Shown: positions 33,988 to 44,127 of the stretch, piece by piece
Position numbering within the stretch: position 1 is the first letter of the stretch
Layout of the letters: each line of letters starts with the position of its first letter
Assembly: GCF_003633685.1 (NCBI RefSeq)
Contig: NZ_RBKT01000001.1
Location: 5,580,001 to 5,644,000 of the forward strand
Length of the DNA: 64,000 nt
Direction of reading: 5' to 3'
Source of the DNA: Micromonospora pisi
GTDB taxonomy: Bacteria; Actinomycetota; Actinomycetes; Mycobacteriales; Micromonosporaceae
Program-made: the position numbers and the translations under genes
The notes under the pieces: model-generated
What the model was told of the DNA's origin: nothing
Database searches by the model: none
The model's input: only the letters and a program-made list of their open reading frames with translations

Positions 33988-35580
33988 TCAGGGCATGCGC
34001 TCGTAGGCCGGCAGGGTGAGGAAGTCGACGAACTCGTCCGCCACCGCCACCTCCAGGAAGAGCGCGCGGGCGGCGTCGTACCGGGCCGGGTCGCCGTCGA
34101 GCTTCGTCGTCTCCTCGTGCGCGATCCGTTCGACCAGTTCCCGGGTGACCCGGAGGCCGGCGCCACCGTCGGTGTCGACGGTGACGTTGTTGTGCAGCCA
34201 CTGCCACACCTGGGACCGGGAGATCTCGGCGGTGGCGGCGTCCTCCATCAGGTTGTTGATCGCCACCGCTCCGGTGCCGGCCATCCAACTGGCCAGGTAC
34301 TGGATACCGACGCTGATGTTCGCGCGCAGTCCCGCCTCGGTACGGGCGCCAGGCGTGCTCCGTACGTCCAGCAGTTGCGCGGCGGTGACGGTGACCTCCG
34401 CGCGGACCCGGTCCAGTTGGTGCGGCCGTTCGCCGAGCTGGGCGTCGAACACCTCACGGCAGATCGGAACCAGGTCCGGGTGGGCCACCCAGGAACCGTC
34501 GAATCCGTCGCCCGCCTCGCGTGTCTTGTCCTCCCGCACCTTCGCCAACGCGGTCTCGTTCACCCGGGGGTCGCGGCGGCTGGGGATGAACGCGGCCATC
34601 CCGCCGATCGCGTGGGCGCCGCGCTTGTGACACGTACGGACCAGCAGCTCGGTGTACGCCCGGATGAACGGGGCGGTCATCGTGACCGCGTTCCGGTCCG
34701 GCAGGAGGAAGTCCGTACCCCGGGCCCGGAACTTCTTCACCACGCTGAACATGTAGTCCCACCGGCCGGCGTTGAGCCCGGCGGAGTGCTCGCGCAGCTC
34801 GTGCAGGATCTCCTCCATCTCGAACGCGGCCGGAAAGGTCTCGATCAGTACGGTCGCCCGGATGGTGCCACGCGGGATGCCGAGCCGCTCCTGCGCGAAG
34901 AGGAAGACGTCGTTCCAGAGCCGCGCCTCCAGGTGGCTCTCCAGTTTCGGCAGGTAGAAGTAGGGGCCCGAGCCGCGGTCGAGTTGGCGGCGTGCACAGT
35001 GGAAGAAGTAGAGCCCGAAGTCGACCAGGGCACCGGCCAACCGCTCCCCGTCGACCAGCAGGTGCTTCTCGGTCAGGTGCCAGCCCCTCGGCCGTACCAC
35101 GATGGTGGCGAGGTCGCCCTCGTCGAGCGTGTAGCGCTTGCCGGCCGGCGAGGTGAAGACGAGCGTACGGTCGATCGCGTCCCGCAGGTTGAGCTGGCCT
35201 TCGATGACGTTCTCCCAGGCCGGGGTGTTCGCGTCCTCGAGGTCGGCGAGCCAGACCCGGGCACCGGAGTTCAGTGCGTTGATGGTCATCTTCGCGTCTG
35301 TCGGCCCGGTGATCTCGACCCGCCGGTCGACAAGTCCGGGCGCGGGCTCGGCGACCCGCCACTCGCCGTCGCGGATCGGTGCCGTCCCGGGGAGGAAGTC
35401 GAAGAGTTCACCCCGGGCCAGGGCGGTCTCGCGTTCGACCCGCAGGGCCAGGAGTTCCCGGCGTCGCGACTCGAAGGCGTGGTGCAGTTCGGCGAGGAAG
35501 CCGAGCGCCTCCGGGGTGAGGATCTCCTCGTACCGGTCGTGCCGTGCCCCGGTGACCTCGACTTCGGCGAGCGGGCTCAT
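33988..35580 (-). CDS. aceB: Malate synthase A
   Basis: 530 aa. It catalyses glyoxylate plus acetyl-CoA to malate in the glyoxylate shunt. The family signature [16 protein letters not shown] is intact, as are the metal/acid regions [13 protein letters not shown] and [15 protein letters not shown] and the C-terminal [14 protein letters not shown]. Length fits the short A form. ATG 35580 has GAGGAG about 6 nt upstream; the longer frame to 35676 has no such site. Isocitrate lyase is not adjacent. Confidence 0.95.
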   Translation of the reverse strand: MSPLAEVEVTGARHDRYEEILTPEALGFLAELHHAFESRRRELLALRVERETALARGELFDFLPGTAPIRDGEWRVAEPAPGLVDRRVEITGPTDAKMTINALNSGARVWLADLEDANTPAWENVIEGQLNLRDAIDRTLVFTSPAGKRYTLDEGDLATIVVRPRGWHLTEKHLLVDGERLAGALVDFGLYFFHCARRQLDRGSGPYFYLPKLESHLEARLWNDVFLFAQERLGIPRGTIRATVLIETFPAAFEMEEILHELREHSAGLNAGRWDYMFSVVKKFRARGTDFLLPDRNAVTMTAPFIRAYTELLVRTCHKRGAHAIGGMAAFIPSRRDPRVNETALAKVREDKTREAGDGFDGSWVAHPDLVPICREVFDAQLGERPHQLDRVRAEVTVTAAQLLDVRSTPGARTEAGLRANISVGIQYLASWMAGTGAVAINNLMEDAATAEISRSQVWQWLHNNVTVDTDGGAGLRVTRELVERIAHEETTKLDGDPARYDAARALFLEVAVADEFVDFLTLPAYERMP

Positions 35581-35672
35581 CGACGCTCCTCTCCACGCCC
35601 CGGGCCACCGCCCGAGTCGATCAACAACCGCGTTTCCCGACTCTAGTGGCTGCCGGGACGGCGGCTGCCGGC

Positions 35673-36113
35673 TCACTCCAGTGGGATCGCGACGACCGGG
35701 CCGCTCTCCAACACGTCACCCGCGGCGATGGTGGCCACCGCCCGGTCACCGAGCAGGCGTCCGTCGACCAGCACCAGCCGTACGCAGTCCGGGTCGCCGG
35801 TACGTTCCGGCAGCTTGCCGGTCAGGTCGCGGGCGCGTTCGGCGCTCGCCTCGTCCAGGGTGAACCCGGCCGCTCCCCAGGTGCCCTCGGCGGTGAAGAA
35901 CGGCTTGCTGTCGTTGTCCAGGTCGCCGTTGAGCACCACGCTCCGGTCGTCGCCGGTCAGTGCGCTGGATGCCTCGTTCAGCCCCCACACCTGGTAGGAC
36001 CCGGAGCCGGAGTCGGGTGCGCCGGCCACCCCGACCCCGGTGCAACCGGTCAGTGTGAGCAGTGCGGCCAGCAGCAGGAGGGGAAGCGTGCGCCGCGGGT
36101 GTCCGTACGTCAT
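35673..36113 (-). CDS. Small lipoprotein
   Basis: 146 aa. The signal peptide [19 protein letters not shown] ends in the lipobox LTGC, so the Cys at about residue 24 is lipidated. The mature domain is predicted beta-rich ([25 protein letters not shown]...[22 protein letters not shown]). No known family. It is probably monocistronic. Confidence 0.72.
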   Translation of the reverse strand: MTYGHPRRTLPLLLLAALLTLTGCTGVGVAGAPDSGSGSYQVWGLNEASSALTGDDRSVVLNGDLDNDSKPFFTAEGTWGAAGFTLDEASAERARDLTGKLPERTGDPDCVRLVLVDGRLLGDRAVATIAAGDVLESGPVVAIPLE

Positions 36114-36266
36114 CCCGACCGCCCTGTCGTGGACCGCGACGGCGACCGGGGCGCCGTCGACCGGGCGCCAGTTTATCGATCGCGGTCTCCGCGTTCCAGT
36201 GCGACGGGATCAGTGCGGGATCGGCGCGCGGGGGTACCCGCCTCGGGGCGTTGGGGAACCGGCGCC

Positions 36267-37004
36267 TCAGACGGCGCTGGGCGGTTCTCCCGGGGCGCCC
36301 GGGGCGGGGCTGGGGCCGGGAGCCGGGGTCCGCCAGTCGGGGCCGAGGACGAGCGGTAGGGCCAGGGCGGCGAGGATGCCGCCGATCAGCGGCGCCACGA
36401 TGAAGACCCAGAGCTGGGACAGGGCGGCGCCGCCCTCGAACAGGGCTGGGCCGAACGACCGTGCCGGGTTGACCGAGGTGCCGTCCAGTGCCACGCCGAC
36501 CAGGTGGCATGCGGCGATGGCGAGGCCGATGGCGACGCCGGCGATCGCGCGCTGTTCGAATCTGCTGGTCACCGTGAGGATGACCAGGACCAGCAGGAAG
36601 GTGAGCACGATTTCCAGCAGGAAGGTGCCGCCGAGGTTGATGTTCGCGCCGTACCCGTTGGTGCCGAGCGCGCCGCTCTGGTCGACCACGTCGCCGCCCT
36701 CGACCAGGATCCAGAGCAGGAGCGCGCCGATCACCGAGCCGACCAGCTGGGAGATCCAGTAGCCGATCGCCCCGGCCAGCGAGATCCGGCCGGTGAGCAG
36801 GGCGCCGAGCGTCACGGCCGGGTTGACGTGGCAACCGGAGATGCCGATCAGCATGTAGGTCAGGACGAGCAGGGTGAAGCCGAAGGTGAGCGCCACCACG
36901 ACCACGCCGCCCTCGACCCGGGCGGCGATGACGCTGCCGACGCCGAAGAAGACCAACAGCAGGGTGCCGAGGAACTCCGCGCCGTAGCGTTTGGTGTTGT
37001 CCAT
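36267..37004 (-). CDS. aqpZ: Aquaporin / MIP-family channel
   Basis: 245 aa with six transmembrane helices and both half-helix signatures, HVNPAVT and SVNPARS. The N-terminal TKRYGAEFLGTLLLVFFG matches AqpZ. It should pass water, possibly glycerol; the selectivity filter was not resolved by eye. A Pro-rich tail (APGPSPAPGAPGEPP) follows the last helix. The start ATG 37004 is the best-placed Met before helix 1, though no clear ribosome site is seen. Confidence 0.92.
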   Translation of the reverse strand: MDNTKRYGAEFLGTLLLVFFGVGSVIAARVEGGVVVVALTFGFTLLVLTYMLIGISGCHVNPAVTLGALLTGRISLAGAIGYWISQLVGSVIGALLLWILVEGGDVVDQSGALGTNGYGANINLGGTFLLEIVLTFLLVLVILTVTSRFEQRAIAGVAIGLAIAACHLVGVALDGTSVNPARSFGPALFEGGAALSQLWVFIVAPLIGGILAALALPLVLGPDWRTPAPGPSPAPGAPGEPPSAV

Positions 37005-37072
37005 GTCGTCAGGATAAGAATGTTTCGGCCATTCTGGGGGATTTCCCCTGATCTTCGCGGCATGTCGGAGGT

Positions 37073-38203
37073 GTGAGCGGATCGACGCGGGGATTCGGTA
37101 CGAAATTCGGCACCGCGGCCGTTGCACCCGTCGTGAACGGCCAAAACGTCGATGTGGTGGTGATCGGTGCTGGTCAGGCCGGCCTCTCCGCCGGCTACTT
37201 CCTGCACCGGGACGGGCTCGCGCCGGAGTCCGGTTACGTGATCCTGGACGGCGACGACGGACCTGGTGGTGCCTGGCGGCACCGGTGGCGGACGCTGCGG
37301 TTGGACGGTGTGCACGGCATCCACGACCTGCCCGGGATGGCGCTCGGACCGGCCGACCCGGCACGGCCGGCGGCCGAGGTGGTGGCCGACTACTTCCGGA
37401 CGTACGAGCGGGAGTTCGGGTTGCCGGTCCACCGCCCGGTACGCGTCGACGCCGTCCGGGACCGGTCGGACGGGCGCCTCGACGTGGTCAGCGCGGCGGG
37501 CACCTGGACCGCCCGGGCGTTGATCAACGCGACCGGCACCTGGACCCGTCCGTTCTGGCCGCGCTATCCCGGGCAGGAGTCGTTCCGGGGCCGGCAGTTG
37601 CACACCGCCGACTATCGGGGTCCGGAGGAGTTCGCCGGTGAGCACGTGGTCGTGGTCGGGGGCGGGACCTCCGCGGTGCAGCTGCTCGGCGAGGTCTCCG
37701 AGGTCGCCGGCACCACCTGGGTCACCCGCCGGCCGCCGGAGTTCCGGGTCGGCGAGTTCACCCCGCAGGAGCACGGCCGGGCCGCGGTGGCGAAGGTCGA
37801 CGAGCGGGTACGGGCGGGGCTCCCACCGGCGAGCGTGGTCGGCGTGACCGGGCTGGTGGACACGCCGCGTACCCGTGAGTTGCGGGAACGTGGCGTGTTG
37901 CGGCGGCTGCCGATGTTCGACCGGGTCACGCCGGAAGGGGTTGCCTGGGCGGACGGGCGGTTCGTCCGGGCCGACGTGATCCTCTGGTGCACCGGGTTCC
38001 GGGCGGCGCTGGACCACCTTGCCCCGCTCCGACTCCGGGCCCCGGGTGGCGGGATCACCATGGACGGCACGCGGGTGGTCGCCGACGAGCGGATCCAACT
38101 GGTCGGTTACGGACCGTCGGCAAGCACCATCGGCGCGAACCGGGCGGGGCGTGCGGCCGTACGCGAGATCCGGCGGTTGCTGCGCCCGACGTCTGCCCGT
38201 TGA
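37073..38203 (+). CDS. FAD-dependent NAD(P)-binding monooxygenase-like protein
   Basis: 376 aa. The FAD Rossmann motif is VVVIGAGQAGLSAG, the NADPH motif is VVVVGGGTSAVQLL, and the FATGY-like end motif is seen as ILWCTGFRAAL. The layout resembles CzcO/flavin-containing monooxygenases, but the length is short. It oxidises a small organic substrate or acts on a metabolite; the substrate is unknown. GTG 37073 abuts a GGAGGT, too close to serve as its own site; GTG 37132 is an alternative that starts just before the FAD motif. Confidence 0.85.
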   Translation: MSGSTRGFGTKFGTAAVAPVVNGQNVDVVVIGAGQAGLSAGYFLHRDGLAPESGYVILDGDDGPGGAWRHRWRTLRLDGVHGIHDLPGMALGPADPARPAAEVVADYFRTYEREFGLPVHRPVRVDAVRDRSDGRLDVVSAAGTWTARALINATGTWTRPFWPRYPGQESFRGRQLHTADYRGPEEFAGEHVVVVGGGTSAVQLLGEVSEVAGTTWVTRRPPEFRVGEFTPQEHGRAAVAKVDERVRAGLPPASVVGVTGLVDTPRTRELRERGVLRRLPMFDRVTPEGVAWADGRFVRADVILWCTGFRAALDHLAPLRLRAPGGGITMDGTRVVADERIQLVGYGPSASTIGANRAGRAAVREIRRLLRPTSAR

Positions 38204-38497
38204 CGATCCCGGGCGTTCGAGAGTTGCCCCCTCCTGGCCAGCGGGAATGCCACGCAACGCTCCACAGTGGAGGAGCCGGCGCCGGGTGCATTCCGAAAAA
38301 TGTTCGGGTATGACACCTTCTGTCGTTGATTGTACAGGTGTACGACCTGGTTACTCGCGGTAGTCGCGCTTAGCCTTAAGGGGGTAAATGACATTGATCA
38401 CAGAGAATCAAGTTACTCATGCCTGATTCGTAAATTGGTGCCATTTGCTCCCATCCCCTGCGGGTGAGGTCAACCCGCCGACACGAGGAGCACCGCC
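38204..38497 (+). promoter_or_regulatory. AT-richer leader with several small palindromes
   Basis: About 290 bp, clearly AT-richer than its neighbours from about 38290. It holds CCGAA/TTCGG (38293-38307), ACACCT/AGGTGT (38313-38318/38336-38341), CGCG-5-CGCG (38356-38368) and CCTTAAGG (38374-38381). No gene is evident. It probably carries a regulated promoter for the next gene. Confidence 0.45.
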
Positions 38498-38905
38498 ATG
38501 TCTGAGTCCGCCGCCAGCAAGAGCAAGTCAACCTCCCAGCCGCCGGCCAGCGCGGCAGAGTCCGCCGGCACGGAGTCCGTCCCCGCCACCAGTGCCGGCC
38601 TGCCACCCACCGCCCAGGTCCTCTTCGCCGTCATCAACGGCGGCAACGGCACCGTCGTACGGAGCCTGGGTGTCACCTCCGCCGCCCGGCTGGCCGTCGG
38701 GATGTACCAGGTCATCTTCAGCCACGACGTCACCGGCTCCGCCTACGTCGGCACCATCGGGCTGCCCGGCAGCGACGGCGCGTCGCCCGCCGGTGAGATC
38801 GCCGTGGTCGGACGAAGCGGTGTCGCCAACGGCGTCTTCGTACAGACCTTCAACTCCGCAGGTGCGTACGCGGACCGCTCGTTCCACCTCGCAGTGCTCT
38901 CCTGA
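38498..38905 (+). CDS. Hypothetical protein, compact beta domain
   Basis: 135 aa from ATG 38498 (GAGGAG 7 nt upstream). Residues 1-40 are a Ser/Ala/Pro-rich, probably disordered head with no signal peptide. Residues 42-135 read as alternating strands (QVLFAVINGGNGTVVRSLGV, YQVIFSHDVTGSAYVGTIGL, GVFVQTFNSAGAYADRSFHLAVL). It resembles the C-terminal beta domain found in actinobacterial tail or collagen-like proteins; the function is unknown. A strong terminator follows. Confidence 0.68.
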   Translation: MSESAASKSKSTSQPPASAAESAGTESVPATSAGLPPTAQVLFAVINGGNGTVVRSLGVTSAARLAVGMYQVIFSHDVTGSAYVGTIGLPGSDGASPAGEIAVVGRSGVANGVFVQTFNSAGAYADRSFHLAVLS

Positions 38906-39257
38906 CACCCCCCACGGGTGGCCCCCGGGCAGGCTCAGCCCGGGGGTCACCGGTGTCAGGGAGGGGGAGAGGGACACCCCGGTACGGGCGTGAGCGCGCG
39001 GCGCCGCCCGACCCGAGTCGAGCGTCGCCGCGCTCTGGCCGTCTCCCACCATCGCAGCCCTTCGGCGGTACGCCAGCGGGGACCTGGCTCGACCGACGTG
39101 CAAACCATCGCGTCGGTCAGTTGGTGAGGTTCCCGCCCGTGCGAGTGGCAAACCTCACCCCGGCATCGGATGTCGATGTGTCGCGACCGGTGTCCCGCCG
39201 GGTCGAGTGACGCACGCGCGGGCGTCATCCGGTCCCGTTCGGGGTAAGAGGCCGGTC
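38906..39257 (+). other. Intergenic region, terminator then featureless
   Basis: About 350 bp. The first 45 bp hold the terminator at 38918-38950. The rest has no convincing gene or clear repeat; some Arg-rich frames are GC-bias artefacts. Confidence 0.55.
38918..38950 (+). terminator. Rho-independent-like hairpin
   Basis: A 13-bp stem (38918-38930 with 38938-38950, one G-T wobble) and a 7-nt loop, 12 bp past the stop of the preceding gene. There is no T-run, as is usual in actinomycetes. Confidence 0.72.
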
Positions 39258-39647
39258 ATGGAGCATTTCACTATCGCGACCGTCGCCGAGCGCAGCCCGG
39301 ACTTCCGTCGGGTGCTGTGGACCGGCGAGCACACCCAACTCGTCATCATGACCATCCCCGCCGGAGGTGAGATCGGCGAGGAGGTCCACGAGGACACCGA
39401 CCAGATCCTCACCTTCGTCAGCGGAACCGGCGAGGCCCGGGTGGCGGGTGAGACCAAGGCGGTGGCCCAGGGCGACCTGGTGGTGGTGCCGGCCGGAACG
39501 AAGCACAACTTCGTGAACACCGGGCCGAACCCACTCGTGCTCTACACCGTCTACGGACCTCCCGAGCACGCCGACCAGGCGGTGCACCGGACCAAGGAGG
39601 AGGCGGACGCGGCAGAGGAGGCCGGCCAGGACCAGCCGCCGACCTGA
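39258..39647 (+). CDS. Cupin-domain protein
   Basis: 129 aa from ATG 39258. Single cupin barrel: motif 1 is IGEEVHEDTDQILTFVSGTGE, in which a His and Glu remain as metal ligands, and motif 2 is GDLVVVPAGTKHNFVN with the second His. The C-terminus is acidic (TKEEADAAEEAGQDQ). It is probably a metal-binding sugar- or small-molecule-related cupin; the function is not assigned. Confidence 0.87.
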   Translation: MEHFTIATVAERSPDFRRVLWTGEHTQLVIMTIPAGGEIGEEVHEDTDQILTFVSGTGEARVAGETKAVAQGDLVVVPAGTKHNFVNTGPNPLVLYTVYGPPEHADQAVHRTKEEADAAEEAGQDQPPT

Positions 39648-39764
39648 CCGGAGCCGATCGTGGCGAGCATCCCGGTGCCGGCTCGGGCCGCGACCACGTC
39701 CAGTGGCCGGTCGAAGCGCCGGTGCCGGGCCGCCGTTCACGGGCTGCCGTTCACGGGCTGCCGG

Positions 39765-40973
39765 TTACGGGCGCGGCAGGACCGGGAGGTTGTCGGCCTC
39801 GACCGTCTCCGGGTACTTCAACCCGGCGCCGGTGTTGAGCACCACCACCCGCTCGTCGCTCCGGATCCAGCCACCGGCCCGGAGCTGCTTCGCCGCGGTG
39901 AGGCAGGCCGCGCCCTCGGGGCAGAGCAGCAGCCCCTCACGGGCACCGAACTCCCGCAGGTCGGCGAGGATGTCCTCGTCCCGGACCGCGATCGCGGTGC
40001 CGCCGGTGTCCCGCAGCGCGTCCAGGATCAGCTCGTCGCCGAGCGGCGCCGGCACGGTGATGCCGAAGGCCACCGTATGCGCGTCCACCCAGGGCTCGGC
40101 CCGGCGGGCACCGGAGGCGAAGGCGCGCACGATCGGTGCGCAGCCCGTCGACTGGACCGCCACCAGGCGGGGGAAGCGGTCGCCGATCCAACCGAGCTGT
40201 CGCATCTCGTGCAGCGCCTTGTGGATGCCGATCAGGCCGACGCCGCCCCCGGTCGGGTAGAGGATCACGTCCGGCACCTGCCAGCCGAGCTGCTCGACGA
40301 TCTCGTACCCCATGGTCTTCTTCCCCTCGAGCCGGTAGGGCTCCTTGAGGGTGCTGGCGTCGAAGATCGAGCCCTCGGGGTCGTCCGCCGACGCGGCGAT
40401 CAGCCCGGCGATGAACCGGCCGGCGTCGTTGATCAGGCCGTCGATCAGGTGCAGATCGGCCCCGGCCGCCAGGCACTCCCGACGGGTGATCGTGGGGGCG
40501 TCGACCGGCATGGCGATGGTCGCGCTCATTCCGGCGCGAGCCGCGTACGTGGCCCAGGCGGCGCCCGCGTTGCCGTTGGTCGGCATCGCCACCCGGCGGA
40601 TGCCGAGTTCACGCGCCCGGGAGATGCCAACCGCCGCACCGCGTGCCTTGAACGAGCCGGTCGGGATCAGTCCCTCGTCCTTCACCAGGAGGCCGGGCAG
40701 GCCGATCCCGGCGCCGTACCGGGGCGCCGGCAGCAACGGGGTCCAGCCCTCACCGAGGGTGGTCACGTTCGCCTGGTCGGCCACCGGCAGCAGTTCCCGG
40801 TAGCGCCACAGGTCGGCGGGGCGTGCCGCGATCTCGGCCGGCGTGACCGCCGCGGCGACCGCGTCCAGGTCGTACCGGGCGAGCAGGGGCGAGCCGCAGG
40901 GGCAGAGGTTCCGTGGCTGGTCGGCCTCGAAGGTGTCGCCGCAGCGCGGGCATTCCAGGTGGGTCAGGTACAC
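39765..40973 (-). CDS. thrC: Threonine synthase
   Basis: 402 aa. It converts O-phosphohomoserine to threonine with PLP. A zinc-ribbon-like head has Cys8, Cys11, Cys24 and Cys26 (CPRCG, CPCG). The PLP Lys is Lys109 in PTGSFKARG, and the phosphate-binding Gly-rich loop PTGGGVGLIG is further on. GTG 40973 has GAGGAG 5 nt upstream. No hom or thrB gene is adjacent, so it may be a second or solitary copy; another possibility is a threonine synthase-like lyase. Confidence 0.88.
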   Translation of the reverse strand: MYLTHLECPRCGDTFEADQPRNLCPCGSPLLARYDLDAVAAAVTPAEIAARPADLWRYRELLPVADQANVTTLGEGWTPLLPAPRYGAGIGLPGLLVKDEGLIPTGSFKARGAAVGISRARELGIRRVAMPTNGNAGAAWATYAARAGMSATIAMPVDAPTITRRECLAAGADLHLIDGLINDAGRFIAGLIAASADDPEGSIFDASTLKEPYRLEGKKTMGYEIVEQLGWQVPDVILYPTGGGVGLIGIHKALHEMRQLGWIGDRFPRLVAVQSTGCAPIVRAFASGARRAEPWVDAHTVAFGITVPAPLGDELILDALRDTGGTAIAVRDEDILADLREFGAREGLLLCPEGAACLTAAKQLRAGGWIRSDERVVVLNTGAGLKYPETVEADNLPVLPRP

Positions 40974-41238
40974 CGTTCTCCTCGGCGGTCCGTGCGACGG
41001 GACGCTCCGAGTCGGCGTCCGTGCCGGACGCCACCCCGAAGATCAGAAACTGTACGCCGGTCGACCGGCCGGCGGCACCCGGACGCCGGTAGCTGTCCGC
41101 AAGGACACCCTCGCGGGTATGGTTCCGCCCCCTCGCAGCGGGCCCGCCCGCGTATCGTCGGCAGGTCCCGACCCGGCGGTGCCGACGGCGGGACTCCGGG
41201 CCCCGCATGGTCCCGGCCGCTTCGGGTAGGAGATCGCC

Positions 41239-42024
41239 ATGACCTCATCTGCTGACCAACCGACGGTCGCTCTGCCGGGCGAGGTGGCGATGCCACTGGT
41301 CGGGTTCGGCACCTGGCAGGCCACCGGCCGGTCCGGTTACGAGTCGGTCCGGACCGCGCTGGAGGCCGGCTACCGGCACATCGACACCGCCACCGCGTAC
41401 GGCAACGAGGACGAGGTGGGTCGGGCGCTGCGGGACAGTGGGGTGCCCCGCGAGGAGGTCTTCCTCACCACCAAACTGCCCCCCGAGCACGCCGGCCACG
41501 AGCGCCGTACGTTGGCCGCCAGTCTCGCCGCCCTCGGCACCGACTACGTCGACCTCTGGCTGATCCACTGGCCGCCGCAGCGGGGCGCTGGACTCGACAC
41601 GTGGCAGGAGTTCCTCGCCGTACGTGACGAGGGGCAGGCGCGCGCGATCGGTGTGAGCAACTACAGCACCAGCCAGCTCGACGTGTTGATCCAGGCGACC
41701 AGCGAGCCACCGGCGGTGAACCAGATCCGGTGGAGTCCTTCGCTCTACGACCCGCAGGTGGTGGCCGAGCACCGCGAGCGGGGGATCGCGGTGGAGGGTT
41801 ACAGCCCGTTCAAGACCACCCGGCTCGACGACCCGGTGCTGATCGAGATCGCCCGCGCGCACGGGGTCGAGAGCAGTCAGGTGGTGCTCCGCTGGCATGT
41901 CGACCACGGGGTGGTGGTGATCCCCAAGTCGGTGACGCCGGACCGGATCCGGGCCAACTTCGACGTCTTCGACTTCTCGCTCAACGAAGACGAGTTACGC
42001 CGGATCGACGGGCTCGCCGGCTAG
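41239..42024 (+). CDS. Aldo/keto reductase
   Basis: 261 aa, NADPH-dependent. The catalytic tetrad is complete: Asp49 and Tyr54 (HIDTATAYGNE), Lys79 (TTKLPP) and His110 (LWLIHWPP). The C-terminal NADPH block is VIPKSVTPDRIRANFDVFDF. It is close to the AKR5-type 2,5-diketo-gluconate reductase group in size and motifs. AGGAG precedes ATG 41239. The substrate is unknown. Confidence 0.92.
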   Translation: MTSSADQPTVALPGEVAMPLVGFGTWQATGRSGYESVRTALEAGYRHIDTATAYGNEDEVGRALRDSGVPREEVFLTTKLPPEHAGHERRTLAASLAALGTDYVDLWLIHWPPQRGAGLDTWQEFLAVRDEGQARAIGVSNYSTSQLDVLIQATSEPPAVNQIRWSPSLYDPQVVAEHRERGIAVEGYSPFKTTRLDDPVLIEIARAHGVESSQVVLRWHVDHGVVVIPKSVTPDRIRANFDVFDFSLNEDELRRIDGLAG

Positions 42025-42242
42025 TCCACCGGTACGCCCCGGCCGGTACGTCGCACCCCGTCGGCCGTCGTTCGTCAGTGGACCTCGGCCAAACGGGCAA
42101 TTTGCCGGAACTTGGCGGTTATCGTATTATGGCGCTGTTTTTGTCGTAACTGACGTCTTGTTGGCTTCGTTACAAAGATCGGGTTCGAGTGCTTTCTCGG
42201 TCCTCGGGATTCCTTGACGTGATCTGAGACGAGGCAACGACG

Positions 42243-44114
42243 GTGCGTCCTATCTGGCGAAACACATCAACAGCGGCCCTGACCCTCGCGGTCGCCGGCG
42301 CGGCGACCCTGGGGCTGGCATCGCCGGCCCTGGCGGCCCCCGGCGACGCGAGCGCCACCGGAGTGGTGGCGCAACTTTCCGCCGAGGTGCTCGGCGTTCC
42401 GGTGGTCAGTGCGAACGCCACGATCGGGTCGGTGACGGCACCGCCCGGCGGCGGCACGGACTCGGACACCGGAGTGGCGGTGAGCCTGCCCGGCGCGACC
42501 GGTGCGGCGGCCAGTGGCACGCTGTCCCTCGCCGCATCCCGTAACCCGGGCATCTCGACCGCATCGTCCACAATCGAGGATTTCTCGTTGAGCATCCTCG
42601 GCGCCAGCGTCGTCACCGCCGACGAGATCTCCGCGTCGGTGAGCTGCCCGGCGGTCGGTACGCAGGTCGCCGACACCGTGCAGAACGGGCTGACCCTATT
42701 CGGCGCCCCGGTCAACCTGCTGCCCAACACCCCCGGGGTCGACGGCAGCGTCGCGATCGTGGTCCCCGGCCTGGTCGGGGGAGCGCTCAACGTCACGCTG
42801 ACCAGCGTCGAGACGGTCGTCGCGACCGGGGCGACCGCCACCGCCGTGATCGCCTCCGCCACCATCACCGGCACGGTGTCCGGCCTGCCGGTCAACATCG
42901 ACGTCGGCGACGTGACCATCGCCTCGGCGACCTGTGAGCGGGCGCTGGCCCCGGCGGCGCCGATCGCGTCCTCGATCAACCCCAACGCCGGTCCGGAGTC
43001 CGGCGGGCAGCTGGTCACCATCACCGGGTCCAACTTCGTACCGGGTGGCACCACAGTCGTCTTCGACGGCGTACCGGGCACCAACGTGACGGTCGCACCG
43101 GGCGGTACCTCGCTGACGGTGGTCACCCCGGCCGGCGAGGTCGGACCCGCCTCGGTGGTGGTCAGCACCGCGAGCGGAGACTCCGACTCGCTCGGGTACA
43201 CGTACCTCGCGGACGGCAGTGACGCGGTCGTCACCGACCTGACGCCGACCACCGGTCCCACCGCTGGCGGCACGCTGGTCACCATCACCGGTACCGGTTT
43301 CACCGGGGCCACCGGCGTCACCTTCGACGGCGTACCCGGCACCTCGTTCACGGTGAACCCGGCGGGCACCACGATCACCGTGGTGACCCCGGCCAACGCC
43401 GCCGGACCGGCCACGGTCAACCTGGTCTTCCCGGCCGGTACCGCGACCGCGCCGGTCTTCACCTACGTCGCGCCGACCATCACCGACATCACCCCGGAGC
43501 AGGGCCCGACCTCGGGTGGCACCAGCGTGACGATCACCGGTACCGGCTTCACCGGGGCCACCGGGGTGACCTTCGGCGGCAACCTCGGCACCAACCTGGT
43601 GGTGAACGCGGCGGGCACCTCGCTGACCGTCACCACCCCGCCGGGACCGGTCGGACCGGTAGACGTGGTCGTGCTCCTGCCCGGCCCGGACGCCACCGCG
43701 CCGGACGGCTTCACGTACGTCCTCGCCGCGCCGACCATCAGCGACCTCGACCCGGACCAGGGCCCGACCGCGGGCGGTACGACCGTCACGGTCGACGGCA
43801 GTGGCTTCGTCCCCGGCGAGACCATCGTCAACATCTGCGGGCGGTCGATTCCGGCCACCTCCGTCACGGTCAGCCCGGACGGGCTGTCGCTGACCTTCGT
43901 CACCCCGCCGTGCGGGGCCGGGAACACCACGGTCACCGTCACCACCACGGAGGGCAGCTCCAGCGGTCTGACCTTCCGGTACGTGAACGGCGGCCTGCCG
44001 GTCACCGGCGCCCCCGCGAGCACCCTGTTCGTGCTGGCGCTGGTGCTGATCGGAGCCGGTGCTGTCGCGCTGGTGCTGATCCGTCGCCGGGCGCGCCTCT
44101 CCTTCACCATCTGA
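42243..44114 (+). CDS. Cell-wall-anchored TIG/IPT-repeat protein with LPVTG sorting signal
   Basis: 623 aa. Signal peptide at residues 1-32 (LASPALAAP). Residues 35-235 are a beta-rich head of choice-of-anchor type. Four IPT/TIG repeats follow, beginning near residues 238, 327, 409 and 496, each with the xPxxGPxxGGTxVTITGxxF pattern. The C-terminus has LPVTG at 585-589, a hydrophobic helix and the basic tail RRRARLSFTI: a sortase signal. It should be covalently attached to peptidoglycan. Repeats 2 and 3 are nearly identical at DNA level (43281-43330 and 43530-43579), indicating recent duplication. The start is GTG. Confidence 0.88.
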   Translation: MRPIWRNTSTAALTLAVAGAATLGLASPALAAPGDASATGVVAQLSAEVLGVPVVSANATIGSVTAPPGGGTDSDTGVAVSLPGATGAAASGTLSLAASRNPGISTASSTIEDFSLSILGASVVTADEISASVSCPAVGTQVADTVQNGLTLFGAPVNLLPNTPGVDGSVAIVVPGLVGGALNVTLTSVETVVATGATATAVIASATITGTVSGLPVNIDVGDVTIASATCERALAPAAPIASSINPNAGPESGGQLVTITGSNFVPGGTTVVFDGVPGTNVTVAPGGTSLTVVTPAGEVGPASVVVSTASGDSDSLGYTYLADGSDAVVTDLTPTTGPTAGGTLVTITGTGFTGATGVTFDGVPGTSFTVNPAGTTITVVTPANAAGPATVNLVFPAGTATAPVFTYVAPTITDITPEQGPTSGGTSVTITGTGFTGATGVTFGGNLGTNLVVNAAGTSLTVTTPPGPVGPVDVVVLLPGPDATAPDGFTYVLAAPTISDLDPDQGPTAGGTTVTVDGSGFVPGETIVNICGRSIPATSVTVSPDGLSLTFVTPPCGAGNTTVTVTTTEGSSSGLTFRYVNGGLPVTGAPASTLFVLALVLIGAGAVALVLIRRRARLSFTI

Positions 44115-44127
44115 TCGACCGGTAGCC

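Noticed and set aside
40974-41130. Possible riboswitch upstream of thrC
   Set aside because: I compared it by eye with SAM and threonine-related leaders; no conserved core or anti-terminator pairing was seen.
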